From: Kingdonia uniflora
Taxonomy: Eukaryota; Streptophyta; Magnoliopsida; Ranunculales; Circaeasteraceae
DNA: 64,000 nt
Direction: 5' to 3'
Assembly (NCBI GenBank): GCA_014058105.1
Contig: JACGCM010000669.1
Span: 1,116,001-1,180,000, forward strand
A program made the position numbers and the translations under genes. Each line of letters starts with the position of its first letter. Position 1 is the first letter of the stretch. This document shows, piece after piece, positions 43,237 to 54,021 of this stretch. The notes below the pieces were generated by a model. The model was not told the DNA's origin. It worked only from the letters and a program-made list of their open reading frames with translations, and ran no database searches.

Positions 43237-43929
43237 CTAACGATAGTATCGTTTTAGTCGTCTAGTGTTCCAAGGATTTAAAATGGGGACGCCCTCTTCT
43301 GTTATGAGATAGTATGATCCCAAGCCTGAGAGACCTGTGATAATGAATGGAGCCTCCCAATTGTTGGCTAATTTTTCTGCGTGACGCTCTTTGAGATATT
43401 GAAGAATTTCACGCAGGATGAGATCTTTGATTTGGAAGGTGTGGCTCCTGACTCTGTTATTATAAGACCTGGCCAGTATATGATGGTATCGACCCAGGTT
43501 ACCGATGGCGCATTCCCTGGCTTCATCTATCATATTGAGGTTGCAAGCTAACTCGAACTCATTTTCCACGTCCGTTAGCGTGTGATCCTGAACTGGATAA
43601 TGATATTTAGAAGGAATAACTGCCTCAGTGCCATAAGCAAGGAGGAATGGGGTACACCCCGTGGACTGTCGGGGAGTAGTTCAATACGCCCACAGGACGT
43701 GAGGTAGTTCACAGACCCAATTTTCTTTTTTCTGTGAGTGAAGCCATTTTTTGAGTCCATCCACGATGGTTTTGTTGGTGATTTTGGCTTGGCCATTGCC
43801 TTGAGGATAGTATGGATTTGATGGTGAATGGATGATATTGTGGTGATTTAGAAAAGTTACGACCTTTTCTCCCATGAATTGGGGCCCGTTATCGATACGA
43901 ATTAGGTGGGGGCACCCGAATTGAGTCAT
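43237..43929 (-). pseudogene. Tat-2 integrase core end and C-terminal domain
   Basis: 43681-43929 reads RIDNGPQFMGEK (second Asp), and exactly 35 residues on NGQAK, where Lys (codon 43783-43785) stands for the catalytic Glu. After a stop comes GCTPFLLAYGTEAVIPSKYHYPVQDHTL, then 43237-43569 MENEFELACNLNMIDEAREC and the C-terminal WEAPFIIT-LNPWNTRRLKRYYR. This is the end of pol; the repeat array starts about 150 bp further. Confidence 0.92.
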
Positions 43930-43938
43930 TATATGGTT

Positions 43939-44619
43939 CTAGATAAAAGAGATAACCTCTTTCTCTCTGGTTCGACATAGTGGAATCGCTTCTACCCATT
44001 TTGTAAAATAATCGGTAGCTACGAGTAGGTGGCGGCGATTACCTGGAGAGTTAGGGAATTCGCCGACGAGGTCTAGTGCCCATCTTTTGAATGGCCAGAA
44101 AACCATGCTTGCATGAAGCTCAAGCGTAGGGGCGCGTATCATATTTCCATGTCTTTGGCAGGTGTCGCATCTGCGGGAATACTCCTCTTCTTGCTTGTGC
44201 ATGTCGGGCCAAAATACTCCTTGAGTTATCGCTCTGTTTGGTAATGATCTATCTGCGATATGGGAACCACAAGTTCCTTCGCGTAATTCGCGAAACAGCT
44301 TATTTGCTTTTAATTTCGAAAGGCACTTGAGGTAAGGCCCTGTAATGGATAGACGATAAAGCATGCCGTTTTGGGTAATGTAATATTTCAAGTTGTTGAT
44401 CAGTTGTCTGCGCTCTTTCGGATCTGTTGGAAGTGGTCCGTTGCATTTGTTATCGACACCGAGGTAATCTAAGAAAGGCTTTCGCCAATCATTATTTCTC
44501 CTATTGTCGCCCCCAGTGTTGATCGTGCATACTGATGTGTGATCAATGTTGGGGATTGAAATGATTTTGATCAGGAGATATCGAGCTTCCGTACCCAAGA
44601 CCCCGGCTAGATACTCCAA
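43939..44619 (-). CDS. Tat-2 integrase, zinc-binding region and core start
   Basis: 226 open codons. GMLYRLSITGPYLKCL and FRELREGTCGSHIADRSL carry the HH pair; WPDMHKQEEEYSRRCDTCQRHGNMI carries the CC pair. WALDLVGEFPNSPGNRRHLLVATDYFTKWVEAIPL holds the first catalytic Asp. The frame ends at a stop (43939), 10 bases before the next frame begins. Confidence 0.92.
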   Translation of the reverse strand: MEYLAGVLGTEARYLLIKIISIPNIDHTSVCTINTGGDNRRNNDWRKPFLDYLGVDNKCNGPLPTDPKERRQLINNLKYYITQNGMLYRLSITGPYLKCLSKLKANKLFRELREGTCGSHIADRSLPNRAITQGVFWPDMHKQEEEYSRRCDTCQRHGNMIRAPTLELHASMVFWPFKRWALDLVGEFPNSPGNRRHLLVATDYFTKWVEAIPLCRTREKEVISFI

Positions 44620-44915
44620 GGAATCGGCTTGCCAATTATCCCTCGAGGAAGGTATTCGAGAGTCGCTTTCGCAAACTTACTCATCCTATCTGCAACGAGG
44701 GCCACGTATTCGATCTTCTTCCCATTCTTCTTGTACTGCTCGGAATAATGATAAACGATGAGTAATGAATCTGTGTAAACTGAGAGTTCAGGGGCGTCGA
44801 TCTCAAGAGCGAGATCGAGTCCGTGAATGAGAGCTTCATATTCAGTGACATTATTTGAGGCCTTGAAATCCAGGCAGATTGATTTCTTGATTCTGTCATT
44901 TGAAGGGGTAATCAA
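44607..44915 (-). CDS. Tat-2 second (archaeal-type) RNase H
   Basis: 102 open codons: CLDFKASNNVTEYEALIHGLDLALEI and LSVYTDSLLIVYHYSEQY, then ATLEYLPRG. This is the TEYEALI-GL--A--- and YTDS active-site pattern of the second RNase H of Tat elements. It overlaps the integrase frame by 13 bases in another frame, so the join is a frameshift. Confidence 0.85.
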   Translation of the reverse strand: MITPSNDRIKKSICLDFKASNNVTEYEALIHGLDLALEIDAPELSVYTDSLLIVYHYSEQYKKNGKKIEYVALVADRMSKFAKATLEYLPRGIIGKPIPWSI

Positions 44916-44996
44916 AACGATCCCGATTTCTGACCCTACGGGTTCTACTGGTCCATCAGTGAGAAGCTGCCACCCTGACGTGGTGATCCAGTCAGC

Positions 44997-45525
44997 TCAT
45001 TCGTTGAATGGCTTAGGAGGTAGATTTTTAGGCGTGCTTTCAGTAAGGTCTGGATCGTGCTCCTCCCACTCGGGATCTTCCACTGGAAAATCTGCGAGGA
45101 AATCTGCAACGGCCTGACCTTTCTCTGAATGACGTTGTTCGAACTTTATATCATATTTGCCCAAACTGAGTGACCACTGTTGCACTCTTCGTGACTTCTC
45201 ATTTTTGAATAAAACTTCCCGAAGTGGGTAGTTCGTCATCACTTTGACGGAATGTGCTTGGAAGTAGTACTTGAGCTTCTACAAAATGTAAGTGGGTAGT
45301 TCGTCATCACTTTGACGGAATGTGCTTGGAAGTAGTACTTGAGCTTCTACAAAATGTAAACAAGGGTGACAAGAGGTTTCTCAATTTTAGAGTACCATGT
45401 TTCTGCTGGTGTAAATGTTTTGCTGATGAAGAAAACTGGTTTCTCGATTTTCCCTTCTAGACGAATGAGAACCGAGCTGAGAGAAGTGTCGGTGACTGCT
45501 AGGTAGATAATTAGTTTCTCATTAC
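44997..45525 (-). pseudogene. Tat-2 first RNase H domain, with 68-bp duplication
   Basis: Minus strand: LIIYLAVTDTSLSSVLIRLEGKIEKPVFFISKTFTPAE, then a stretch with the tandem duplication 45223-45358. The domain then goes on as PLREVLFKNEKSRRVQQWSLSLGKYDIKFEQRHSEKGQAVADFLADFPVEDPEWEEHD (44997-45242). The 68-bp duplication shifts frame. Confidence 0.85.
45223..45358. repeat. Exact 68-bp tandem duplication
   Basis: Unit AGTGGGTAGTTCGTCATCAC and on, 45223-45290, repeated without change at 45291-45358. 68 is not a multiple of three. Confidence 0.95.
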
Positions 45526-46640
45526 CTATTGGGTATTCATTATGGGAGACCTCCCCAAATAGATTTTGTGGTCCTGAAAAGCTACTTTACATTCTGGTGT
45601 CCATGTGACTTCCGCGGTTAGCTGGACCATTCTTATTTTGGTACATCCTTGGAGTAACAGGAATAGGCAACGGCAGTGGTCTGAAGAATTGGGGACGAAA
45701 CGGTTGACCGCTGCAATCTTGCCGACGTATTTTTGGATGTCTTTCATTGTCATTGAAGAAGGCATGTCAAGGAGAACGCGGATTTGATCTGGATCGGCTT
45801 CAATCCCTTTCATACTGATAAGGTGGCCTATGAAGCAACCAGAATGTACTCCAAATTTATATTAATCTGGGCTGAGTTGCATTCTGTAAGATCGAAGGAT
45901 GTTGAATATTATGTTGAGATCTGAGAGGTGATTTTCTGACTGTATGCTTTTCCACAAGAGATCATCGATGTAGACTTCGGCAATTTTTCTCAGGTGTGCT
46001 TTGAACATAACAGTCATCAATCGTTGGTATGTGGCCCCAACGTTCTTAAGCCCGAAGGGCGTGACTTTATAACAGTAAAGGACTTTTTCAGTGATAAATG
46101 TTGTCTTCTCTTGATCTTCTTCCAAAAGTGGTATTTAGTTGTATTCTGAGGCTGCGTCCATCATAGAAAGGAGATCATGGCCTACAGTGGAGTTGAGGAT
46201 CTAATGAATATTGGGAAGAGGGAAACTATCTTTTGGGGTGCGTTTATTTAGATCTGTAAAATCTACACAAACGGGAACTTTTCCGCTCTTCTTGGGAACA
46301 GCGATAATGTTGGATATCCAGCCTAGATACTTGGCATCTCGAATAAATCCCACTTTGATAAATTTCTCAATCTCTATGTTAATTTCTTTTCGAAGACGTG
46401 GTGAGAGTTGTCGTTATTTCTGCTTGGCCACCGGGGCGTTGACGTGGATGGCGAGCTTGTGGCAAGCCATAGCTAGATCGACTCCGGGCATTTCTTCGAA
46501 AGACCAAGAAAAAATGTCTCGATTGAGTTGCAGGAACTAGATGAGAGCGTCTTTCTCGCGTTGAACTAACTTAGTTCCGATGAATGTGCCTCTGCTAGGT
46601 CCATCAATGTTGACGTATTCTATAGGTTCTTTTGTAGATG
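45526..46640 (-). pseudogene. Tat-2 reverse transcriptase
   Basis: From right to left: EEMPGVDLAMACHKLAI (46500-46420 region), KFIKVGFIRDAKYLGWISNIIAVPKKSGK-PVCVDFTDLNKRTPKDSFPLP, then 45862-46125 VTPFGLKNVGATYQRLM and AEVYIDDLLWKS with YIDD intact. 45526-45813 GIEADPDQIRVLLDMPSSM-MKDIQKYVGKIAAVNRFV is the connection. Four or five in-frame stops occur. It is better preserved than the Tat-1 RT, consistent with later insertion. Confidence 0.92.
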
Positions 46641-46869
46641 GTTGGTCGTTGAGGTGAACCCTTTTTTGTAATTGCTACGCGGTAAATTTGTCTGAAGTAT
46701 TGAGGGTGGCTGAGACAAAATTTTCATAAGCTCGAGAAAGTTTCTGGCTACCTCGGATCTCGTAAATACCGTTGTAGTGCTTGAAGCAGAGTGCTTGATG
46801 ATAAGTGGAAGCGATCGCTTCCATGTTGTGTATCCAGCAGCGACCCATGTGGTAGATTTCTGGAAATTG
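46640..46869 (-). pseudogene. Tat-2 protease C-terminal remnant
   Basis: The minus strand reads HMGRCWIHNMEAIASTYHQALCF, NGIYEIRGSQKLSRAYENFV. This aligns with residues about 200-245 of the Tat-1 protease frame (MGRCWLHNIRTIPS, GGIYEIKGNKKLTRSCEN). The DTGS active site and everything before it are deleted. Confidence 0.85.
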
Positions 46870-47221
46870 CTTTATTGGTGACCCCCCTTGGTCCTAATCT
46901 TTCCCTTGCCGAGATGTGGGAGGTCTCTTGAAGTTGATTGTGGCTTATGGCAGGAGGGGCCCACTGAGTATTTTGCAGAGCCTCGAGTGCAGTCCGTATC
47001 GTTGTCATCTGATCTTCGTATCATTTGAGCGCTTTCAAACGAGCTTGTCGTTCGGCATCGAGCTCTTTTCCTGGACCTCACGATCTTTTATCAATTGGAG
47101 TTCAAGTTCGGCGCATTTCTCTGCTTCGCTTGGAGATTCGCCCGTAACTTGGCGAGTTGTCCCGGATGCACAGAAATTTTTAGCTGAGTTCCTGTGGCCT
47201 GTCGTCTGGAAGAAACCATAG
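46870..47221 (-). pseudogene. Tat-2 gag N-terminal remnant
   Basis: The minus strand from 47221 reads MVSSRRQATGTQLKIS and later KCAELELQLIKDREVQE, a charged helical stretch as at the start of Tat-1 gag. It breaks up within about 300 bp. No gag core (DP-EH, WF--LP) follows; the sequence passes into protease-end sequence near 46860. Confidence 0.55.
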
Positions 47222-47272
47222 TTTAAAATTTTAATGAAAGACTGCCTTAGGATATCGTGGATGTGTAATCTT

Positions 47273-47291
47273 TCCCACAGACGGCGGCAAA
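47273..47291 (-). other. Tat-2 primer-binding site
   Basis: TTTGCCGCCGTCTGTGGGA on the minus strand, directly adjacent to the 5' LTR; nearly the same as the Tat-1 site. Confidence 0.78.
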
Positions 47292-47870
47292 TATATTGGC
47301 CAAATTCCGTAGCTCGATACGATTAGGAATTAGCTATCATACCAATGATCATGTAACAATATGATAATGGAAAGCAAGAAATTGAAACAGGTGTTTTAAG
47401 CATGGAAAACCTCTGAATAAGTAAAAAACCATGACCTCGTATGGAAGATTTTTGTAAAAGTCTTTTTATAGCTTTGAGTAAATATTTTTATTACAAGTGA
47501 TCTCTAGATTATAGAAATCCCTTTGATTTCATAAGTAAGAAGCTTGAGTAATTTTTCTTATCCCTGTCTCTTCTGGTACTTCTCCTTTTTATAGGCTTTT
47601 CCCACAGCTTTTTGTCATGCTGGAGCATGTTTTCCGAATAATGTGGTTAGTGGCGGTTGGCTGAATAACTGACGAGTTCGTGGGAGATAGGTGTCTTTGA
47701 CTGAAAAATATTTTCTGGGTTTAGCTCAATATAGTTTCTTATGCAGTTCGTGGGGATGGCTGGAATGTTTGACTGGAATATTGTGTGCTAAAATTGCGTG
47801 GGTCTGAGATGGAAGTAAATTAAACTGAGTGAGCTCGATTATGAGTGAGATTGAGGAATAAGTCCCTACA
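47292..47870 (-). repeat. Tat-2 5' LTR
   Basis: 579 bp. The inner end reads TATATTGG in place of TGTAATGG, so the terminal TG is mutated; the outer end is TCCCTACA. TATA box (minus CCTATAAAAAGG) near 47584-47595. Confidence 0.92.
47584..47595 (-). promoter_or_regulatory. TATA box in Tat-2 5' LTR
   Basis: Minus strand CCTATAAAAAGG, the same as in the 3' LTR at 35313-35324; probable core promoter for element RNA. Confidence 0.55.
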
Positions 47871-47875
47871 GCTAC

Positions 47876-48001
47876 AATATTAGATATCCATTCTGGATAA
47901 TTGGCCTTTCGGATAAAACCAACTTTGATAAGTTTTTCGATCTCTTTGTTGACTTTGCCTCAAGGCCTTGGTGCTAAAGTCCTCTGTTTTTGTTTGATAG
48001 C
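47876..48001 (-). pseudogene. Tat-1 RT N-terminal segment
   Basis: A 126-bp island between two insertions. The minus strand encodes KQKQRTLAPRP, KVNKEIEKLIKVGFIRKANYPEWISNI, the first block of Tat RT (E--KLL-AGFIRE--YPEWL-N). It continues at 35020 with VAVPKKNENIRVCMDF. It shows that both insertions are in one gene. Confidence 0.88.
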
Positions 48002-49255
48002 AGATAAGTAGTTTTTAGGGTCTCTAGCAAAATACCCGCTCAAAGTATGGTTGTCGAATTGCAGTACGGATGAGTGGGATCGAATCGACAAGGAGGCTTC
48101 GGAAAAAAATACTTTCTAGGCCGAATTACGATTTTATAAGAGATAAATCTATGAAGAATAAATAAAAACTAATTACAAAACTTAATGAGGGAGAAAGCTA
48201 AGGTTTGGACTTGGCCTCTACCTTTCAAAGGACTAATCGATATATAACTAGATCTTAATATCTCCACCCATCATATGTTCGTGTTAAGACACATACGATG
48301 TTATAAAATAAACCACTAAATCTATGGTCAAGCATTTAGTGGTTATGCTTTTAAGTGATGGCGAAGAGTATCATAGAGAATTATCAACTCAACCATTGCA
48401 AGGCTTGAGTGAGTTCTCTAGTGTTTCTTTTTGTTTTGATCTCCAAATCAAGTTTATGCATAGTAGCACTTGTTTGTATCCGAAGTTATCGTGTACCAAA
48501 CCGAAGCTATGGTCAAGCCTTCGATAAGATGCACTAACTTATCAATCATAAATTACTAAGAGAAAACTAATTAGAACCTAATTATTATTAATTATTATTC
48601 ATCCAAGAAGAGGCCTCATCCTAGCCTTAACTAAGAGATTAACCGCTCATCTCGGACTTCATCGCATTAACAACTAAAGAAGATATTAAAAAAAATTAAA
48701 CTTAAAGAGAAGAAGAGACAATTAAATAAAACTTATGACTTTATTTCTTCTAAATTTGCTCGAATATGAGATGCCCAATTACAATGGGGGAGAGTTTCTA
48801 TTATAGGAGAAGAAACCCAAATTTAGAAACTATACATTAAATTCTAAAGAATATTTTCACAATAATATCTTCAAATATTACAACCAATCACCTAATATTC
48901 TTGCATATAATTTTCTTAAGTGGTGTATAGATCTTTCTTCATGGAAACTCTTGTATATATCATCAATATATAATATCTTCAAGGATCTTGGATGTAATAT
49001 ATTCTTTGATCTTATTCTCAAAGAATATTTGTGTATATATTTCTTCAATCTTGAGACCAAATATATTGTGTTTTTGATTTTTTGTGCTATGAACTGCTGG
49101 AGACACTTTTACTTGACTTTAAGAGCTTGGTTTCAAATATTCATCTCCAATAACTGTAATCAAACAAACGTATATAAGTAGCCAAAATTAAATATAATGG
49201 ATGACTAAAATACATGTTCGGGTATATTAAAAAGTTCATAATTACGCGCTCATTA
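48002..49255 (-). repeat. Pol-less element 3' LTR
   Basis: 1,254 bp. Plus-strand start AGATAAG (mutated from TGATAAG), end GCGCTCATTA. It holds an extra segment of about 80 bp near 48350-48420 that the other copy lacks. Confidence 0.88.
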
Positions 49256-50640
49256 AATACTCCCAAACTTGTCTTTTGCTCGTCCCGAGTAAAATAAAAT
49301 AATAACAACTTTTACAAAGAGCGCGATTACATTTAGCATATGCAGCAAGCCGTTAATCCTCCAGGCTTAGCCTAGTGGATGAGTGTTGTCTCGTGAGGGT
49401 TTGCAGTGACTATACCCACAAAAGTCAATAAAGACATTTTAAACAATTCTAGAATACACATGATTCATTTTTTGTTAACTTATCCTTACTTAGTTGTGAC
49501 AAAAATATACCAATGAAAAAATCCTTAAACTTGATATTCTCCCAAGTATACCAAAGAATATTTTAAGCTTATCCAAAACTAGAGGTACTACCTTAAGATT
49601 ATAAATATATTCAAGTATTTTGCTTTTGCTATATTTAAGTGTACAGTGAAAATAGTTGTATCGCCTAATACGTTGTCTAGAATAATTTACTCAGTTTTGG
49701 CAGTTTAGTTCTTACTAGAATAAATTCAACACTCAGTTCGACAAGTGCTTTAGTCAATTCGTCTTCCTAGAATTTTTCTTTTTTTCTTTTCTTTTGCAAG
49801 CCTTTTCTTGTTAAGTACATTATTTCTTAGTGAAGCCTTCGTCACAAGGAGTTTTCGGTCGACCATCTCCACCAGTTACCTAAGATTGTCAGGGTGTGGT
49901 GCCCCATCATAACCTAGACTCAGGATTCTCACAAGTAATATTTTATTGTGCTCATTTCACATAGTTCATGGTTAAACTCGAGATTGGTGAAATTTTTTCC
50001 TCTTTCAGCTCTTAATCATGCAAGTAGCCTTGCAGCGTAAAAGTTTTTACAACACATTTGGCTTATTATTTATTCTTAGGAATGAACTTATTCTTAGGCA
50101 GTTGTCTCCCGTGTAGCAAACTATTCCTAACATAAATGCTAAATTTCCTTTACACGGATCAAAAATCTAATGAAGGTATTTATTGCAAAACTACAGTGAA
50201 GTGCATATTTTCAAAATATGTCAAGCAAACTTGAATTAGTCAATAATAACAAGATAATACATCTAGCTTAAGATAGTCCAAAATATTATATTATATATTT
50301 GGTACAATTTTAAAATTTAGGTTATTCCATAATATTTATGTCAATGTAAAATCAGTTTAATTATTTGGAAATTTGTAAAAAATATATCATAAATTGTCAA
50401 AGTGCCATTATTTCACTTTTCTTCAAAAAATATTTAAAGAAATGGTTTCCTACCCCTAAACTTAAATGAAATATTGCCTTCAATTTTTGAGAGCATATAA
50501 AAAAAGAGAGGATAAAAGCTAGAATTTCTCACCTGAACGTGTCATGGGTTGCCTCCCACGAAGTACTAAGTTTACCATCTTCAGCCAGACGAATGTACCC
50601 CCAAACTTAAAATTTTCAATATGACTGGAATGGTATGAAG
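49256..50640 (-). other. Pol-less element polypurine tract and 3' untranslated region
   Basis: Next to the LTR the minus strand reads CAAGTTTGGGAGTA, a polypurine tract. Blocks near 49340-49420, 49590-50060 and 50530-50590 match 10610-10700, 10860-11320 and 11835-11890 of the Athila element in the same order. No coding sequence seen. Confidence 0.75.
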
Positions 50641-50656
50641 TTCAAAAGGTGATGTA

Positions 50657-51160
50657 CTATCCTAGTTGTAAATTTTCTTTTAAAAACCAGATAACACATG
50701 AATGGTGATCATTAATATTAGTCCCTAATTGAGCAAATATATTATGTAAAAACCAGAGAGAGTTTAAAATTAATTCTCTATGAAAAAGATTTTTTCTAAA
50801 AATTTTGCCTATCATTTGATAATTCCCAGTTAAAAATTTTAGACAAATCAAGAAAAACCATTTTCTCCAAGATAAAGTAAACACATACCCAGGGAACATA
50901 TTTTCCTTTAGAATTTTCAATACAATCATGTGATTACTACGTGTTGCAGTAAATAATAAGATTGGTAGAAATATATTCGTCCCCGAAAATATACTAGATT
51001 GAAAACTCGATTTTCCGGGGAAGATATTTTCTTTGATTTTTTTTAAAACCCCCATATTATCGTTGATATTCCAAAAAATATGATAGGTGGTTCTAACAAA
51101 GTAAGTCCGTGAGGCATCCCCAAAATTATAATTTTTCAAAAAAATATTTTCTTTTAGCAG
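50657..51160 (-). repeat. Degenerate ~118-bp repeats with a 160-codon frame
   Basis: Motif ATATTTTCTTT or a variant recurs at about 50670, 50788, 50898, 51023 and 51142. An open frame of 160 codons crosses it; its protein shows the repeat as KENIFPG, KENMFPG, RKNLFHR and KENLQLG about 40 residues apart. I doubt it is a real protein: the frame is AT-rich, lies in the place where pol is missing, and the repeat explains its openness. Confidence 0.55.
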
Positions 51161-51316
51161 AAGAAAAACTATATAACATATTTGTGGATGTGGGGATCAG
51201 GGAACAATTGACTCTAACAAACATTTAAAATTTGTGTGCCTAAAATCATAACTTATCTCAAGGGACTCATCCTAACCATTGACGTGGATATTCATTGGCT
51301 TAGGGCCATGGCCAAG

Positions 51317-52395
51317 TTAAAACACATTTTCAGGTGGTAATGATTGTACCATTTCACGAATCTCAAGATCATTAAAGTCCGCAAAATAATTTAAACATTC
51401 ATTAACATAAATACAACAAGAGTTATCTCCATACAAGTCCTTAAAATCGTTTATGGTCATGGTACCCCCATTAGGCTTAGGCGATAGAGGTATGGATTCA
51501 AGAAATAGAGATGAAGAAGGTGACACTGGTTGGGATAAAGATGAAGCTCATATTTTCTCAAGGATCGATGTTGAATTCACACTTCTAAGAAATTTGCCAT
51601 CATCCTCATCATCTGAGAAATCATCTAAGAATTTTGATAAATACTCACTTTTTGTCATGATATCATTTATGAATTGGTAGGGCTCTATCGGTGAAGGGAT
51701 AAATAATGACATCGATAGTTGAATGTTGATGGCGGAATTAGGATGTGATTGAGAAAGAATTTTATTGAACATGTTAGCCGCTTCTTTAAGATCTTCTCAT
51801 GACATAGGATCGTCAATCTTTGAATGTTCATCTTCTAAATGTATCTCATAATATGGCATCCATTCACTCCACGGGGAAAACATTCCATGATTACGCTTGA
51901 ATTCATCATTTTCTAAATCATAAGGGGATTTAACTTCAAGTTGTTCTTCTTCATTGCTTGGAAGATTTTTGTGCTCTATTTTACTCTACATGGTCGACAA
52001 CTGAGTTATCTGAGTCCCTAATCTAGAGATAGATTGGGTCGTAAAAGCTTGATTTACCAATGTCTATTGTCAAAATTGCATCATTTGTTGCTAAAATTGC
52101 AATCATTTGTTGCTAAAATTGCAAAGCTTGTTTTTTACTTTCCATTGATTATTTCATGAAGAAAGCAAGGGTATCTTCCAAAGATGGTTTAGGTGGAGCG
52201 GGTGGGAATTGATTGGACGACTGAACGGATTGATGGGCCTGCATATATGAATGAGATTGGAAAGGTTCCATGTATTGAAAATTTTGGTGATTCCATGATT
52301 GAAAATAATTTTGAGGTTATTGCAGGATGTCGAATTATGAGCTGTATGGATTCCAATGTTCTAGCATGTATGACATTTTGAAATAAAAATAACAC
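51317..52395 (-). pseudogene. Pol-less element: possible gag C-terminal remnant and unknown ORFs
   Basis: Frames on the minus strand: 51317-51526 (69 codons, MTINDFKDLYGDNSCCIYVNE), 51548-51772 (74 codons, with FLDDFSDDEDDGKFL) and 52189-52395. Between 52190 and 52000 a stretch reads PSLEDTLAFFMK and later QQMIAILATNDAIL, like the helical end of Athila gag (SLED-L--F). The acidic ORFs are unlike any domain I know. Protease, RT and integrase are absent. Confidence 0.45.
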
Positions 52396-54001
52396 CCAAT
52401 GTAATTAATAACCAATCAAGCCTAAACTCTAGCACATTAATATATTTTAGAAGTAATAATTTGGTCTCCCCTATATTCTTTTATGTTCAAAATGGGTAGG
52501 ATGGCAAAAGGCTTTGGTTCTTATACTCCCCTGCGTCACTATGCTAGTACCAGCTTAAAGTAGATGTTCAGTCCTCACGCCCGAGCGAGTTGCCTTATCG
52601 TACGTCAGCACTCGAAACGGTGATGTCACAAACCTACAACCAGTATTTCACGGTACTAGGCTGGGGCCGTATCCTATGAACTCGTTTTTGTACCCTGGTC
52701 TGGTACACCTATCCATTGGGTGATGAAATCCTACAAGAATCTTGCTACTCTTTTTTATTAACAATTATTTTGTGGTCCGGAACGCTTAATTTTTGTGCGA
52801 TACGAATTTCTTCGTATCCCTAATGGGTGGTACCACTTATTGGAGAGCTTTTTGGGTGATGAAATCCCGCAAGTCTATAACAGTTTTTACCTTTACTAAT
52901 GCTGGAATGAAAAAAAATATTAAACACAACAATAGGTCAATCCACCCACAGCAATTTTTTTATTAGAACAGCGTGTATTTACACAGTCCACACGACTTTA
53001 TATGTCCTAGTGCCGGGACGGAGCAGATATGAACCCCTTTTAGATGTCAAGTTAATAGAGGTACCAACTGCGGGAAGTGTTTCCCGGTGAAGTTGTGGCC
53101 GCCCCATTACTTAGGGGGCGAAAGAAGGAAGTTCCCCTTCACTTAGGGGGCACAAGAAGGATTAGATAGAAGCTTGCTAGTGTACTTTGTAAATTCCTCA
53201 CGATCTCTGAGTGCCAACTTTGTGACTATCCTGCAAAACAAGATAATAAGGATTAGTAAACTTGCGACAGTAATATTAATCCAATTTCCAAGTCTATGAT
53301 GTCCTGATTTTCAAATTCACATATCTTTCAGCTTGGTTGAGAGAGAGCATTACATAATACCAATTTGGAAAGATAATTCAAAAAGGAAAAGCGTTTAAGA
53401 AAGAAGTTTTCTAAAATTTATCTTCCCTGCCACTCAAAGCAAGTGATTAATGATCAGCGGCGTTCTTTACAGAGACTATATTTTTTCTATTATTTCAAAA
53501 GGCTGTAACTCTCAAACGAAAAAACATAAAAATATGATCCATAGCAATTATGAAAGGGTTTTGAATTATTTAAAACTTTCGCAGCATATATATTTCCCAA
53601 CTGTGAAGTATAAGTAATCAAAAACCATAAAACATTCAGGAACAGACTTCATAGTTTAAAAAATATATTGAGATGAGCTTGTGATAAATAATAGCAGCTA
53701 AAAAATTTATTGATCTCTTCTTAACCACCTCCAAAAGTTTGATTGCATGATTTAGAAATATTATAAACAACCACAAAGCTACTGTAGCGCCCAAAAACCT
53801 GAAACAATTTTTTTTAGTTTAAACTAGAGAAACAACGACATAAATAGAAACACTATAAAATAGCATTACCGACCTACTATACATTTCAACGAATATTAGA
53901 AACAAAGAATTTTGAAATCATTGGCGCGGTATTAAAAAGAATTAACAACGAAAATTAACAAAGAAAATTCGGTATTAGAAAGAATTGCTTTCAACGATGC
54001 C
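52396..54001 (-). other. Pol-less element leader
   Basis: Non-coding. 52560-53230 holds CAGTCCTCACGCCCG, the CCCTGGTCTGGTAC box, GATGAAATCC boxes and CCCCTTCACTTAGGGGGC, in the order seen at 21240-21900 of the Athila element. 53280-53650 also matches about 22000-22350. Confidence 0.75.
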
Positions 54002-54021
54002 TTCCCGGCAACAGCGCCATT
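54002..54021 (-). other. Pol-less element primer-binding site
   Basis: Minus strand AATGGCGCTGTTGCCGGGAA directly after the LTR; it differs from the Athila-type TGGCGCCGTTGCCGGGGA at two positions. Confidence 0.8.

Larger units (their letters stand above)
35021..47870 (-). mobile_element. Tat-type element Tat-2 (level 4), internally deleted
   Basis: Inserted in the Tat-1 RT between VAVPKK and its upstream block. Flanks are GCAAC (35016-35020) and GCTAC (47871-47875), one mismatch. LTRs of 579 bp stand at both ends. On the minus strand it has the primer-binding site, a short gag remnant joined directly to the protease end, RT with intact YIDD, two RNase H domains, integrase, a 157-bp repeat array, an antisense gene and the 3' LTR. 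Most of gag and the protease active site are missing, so it could move only with helper proteins. Confidence 0.92.
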
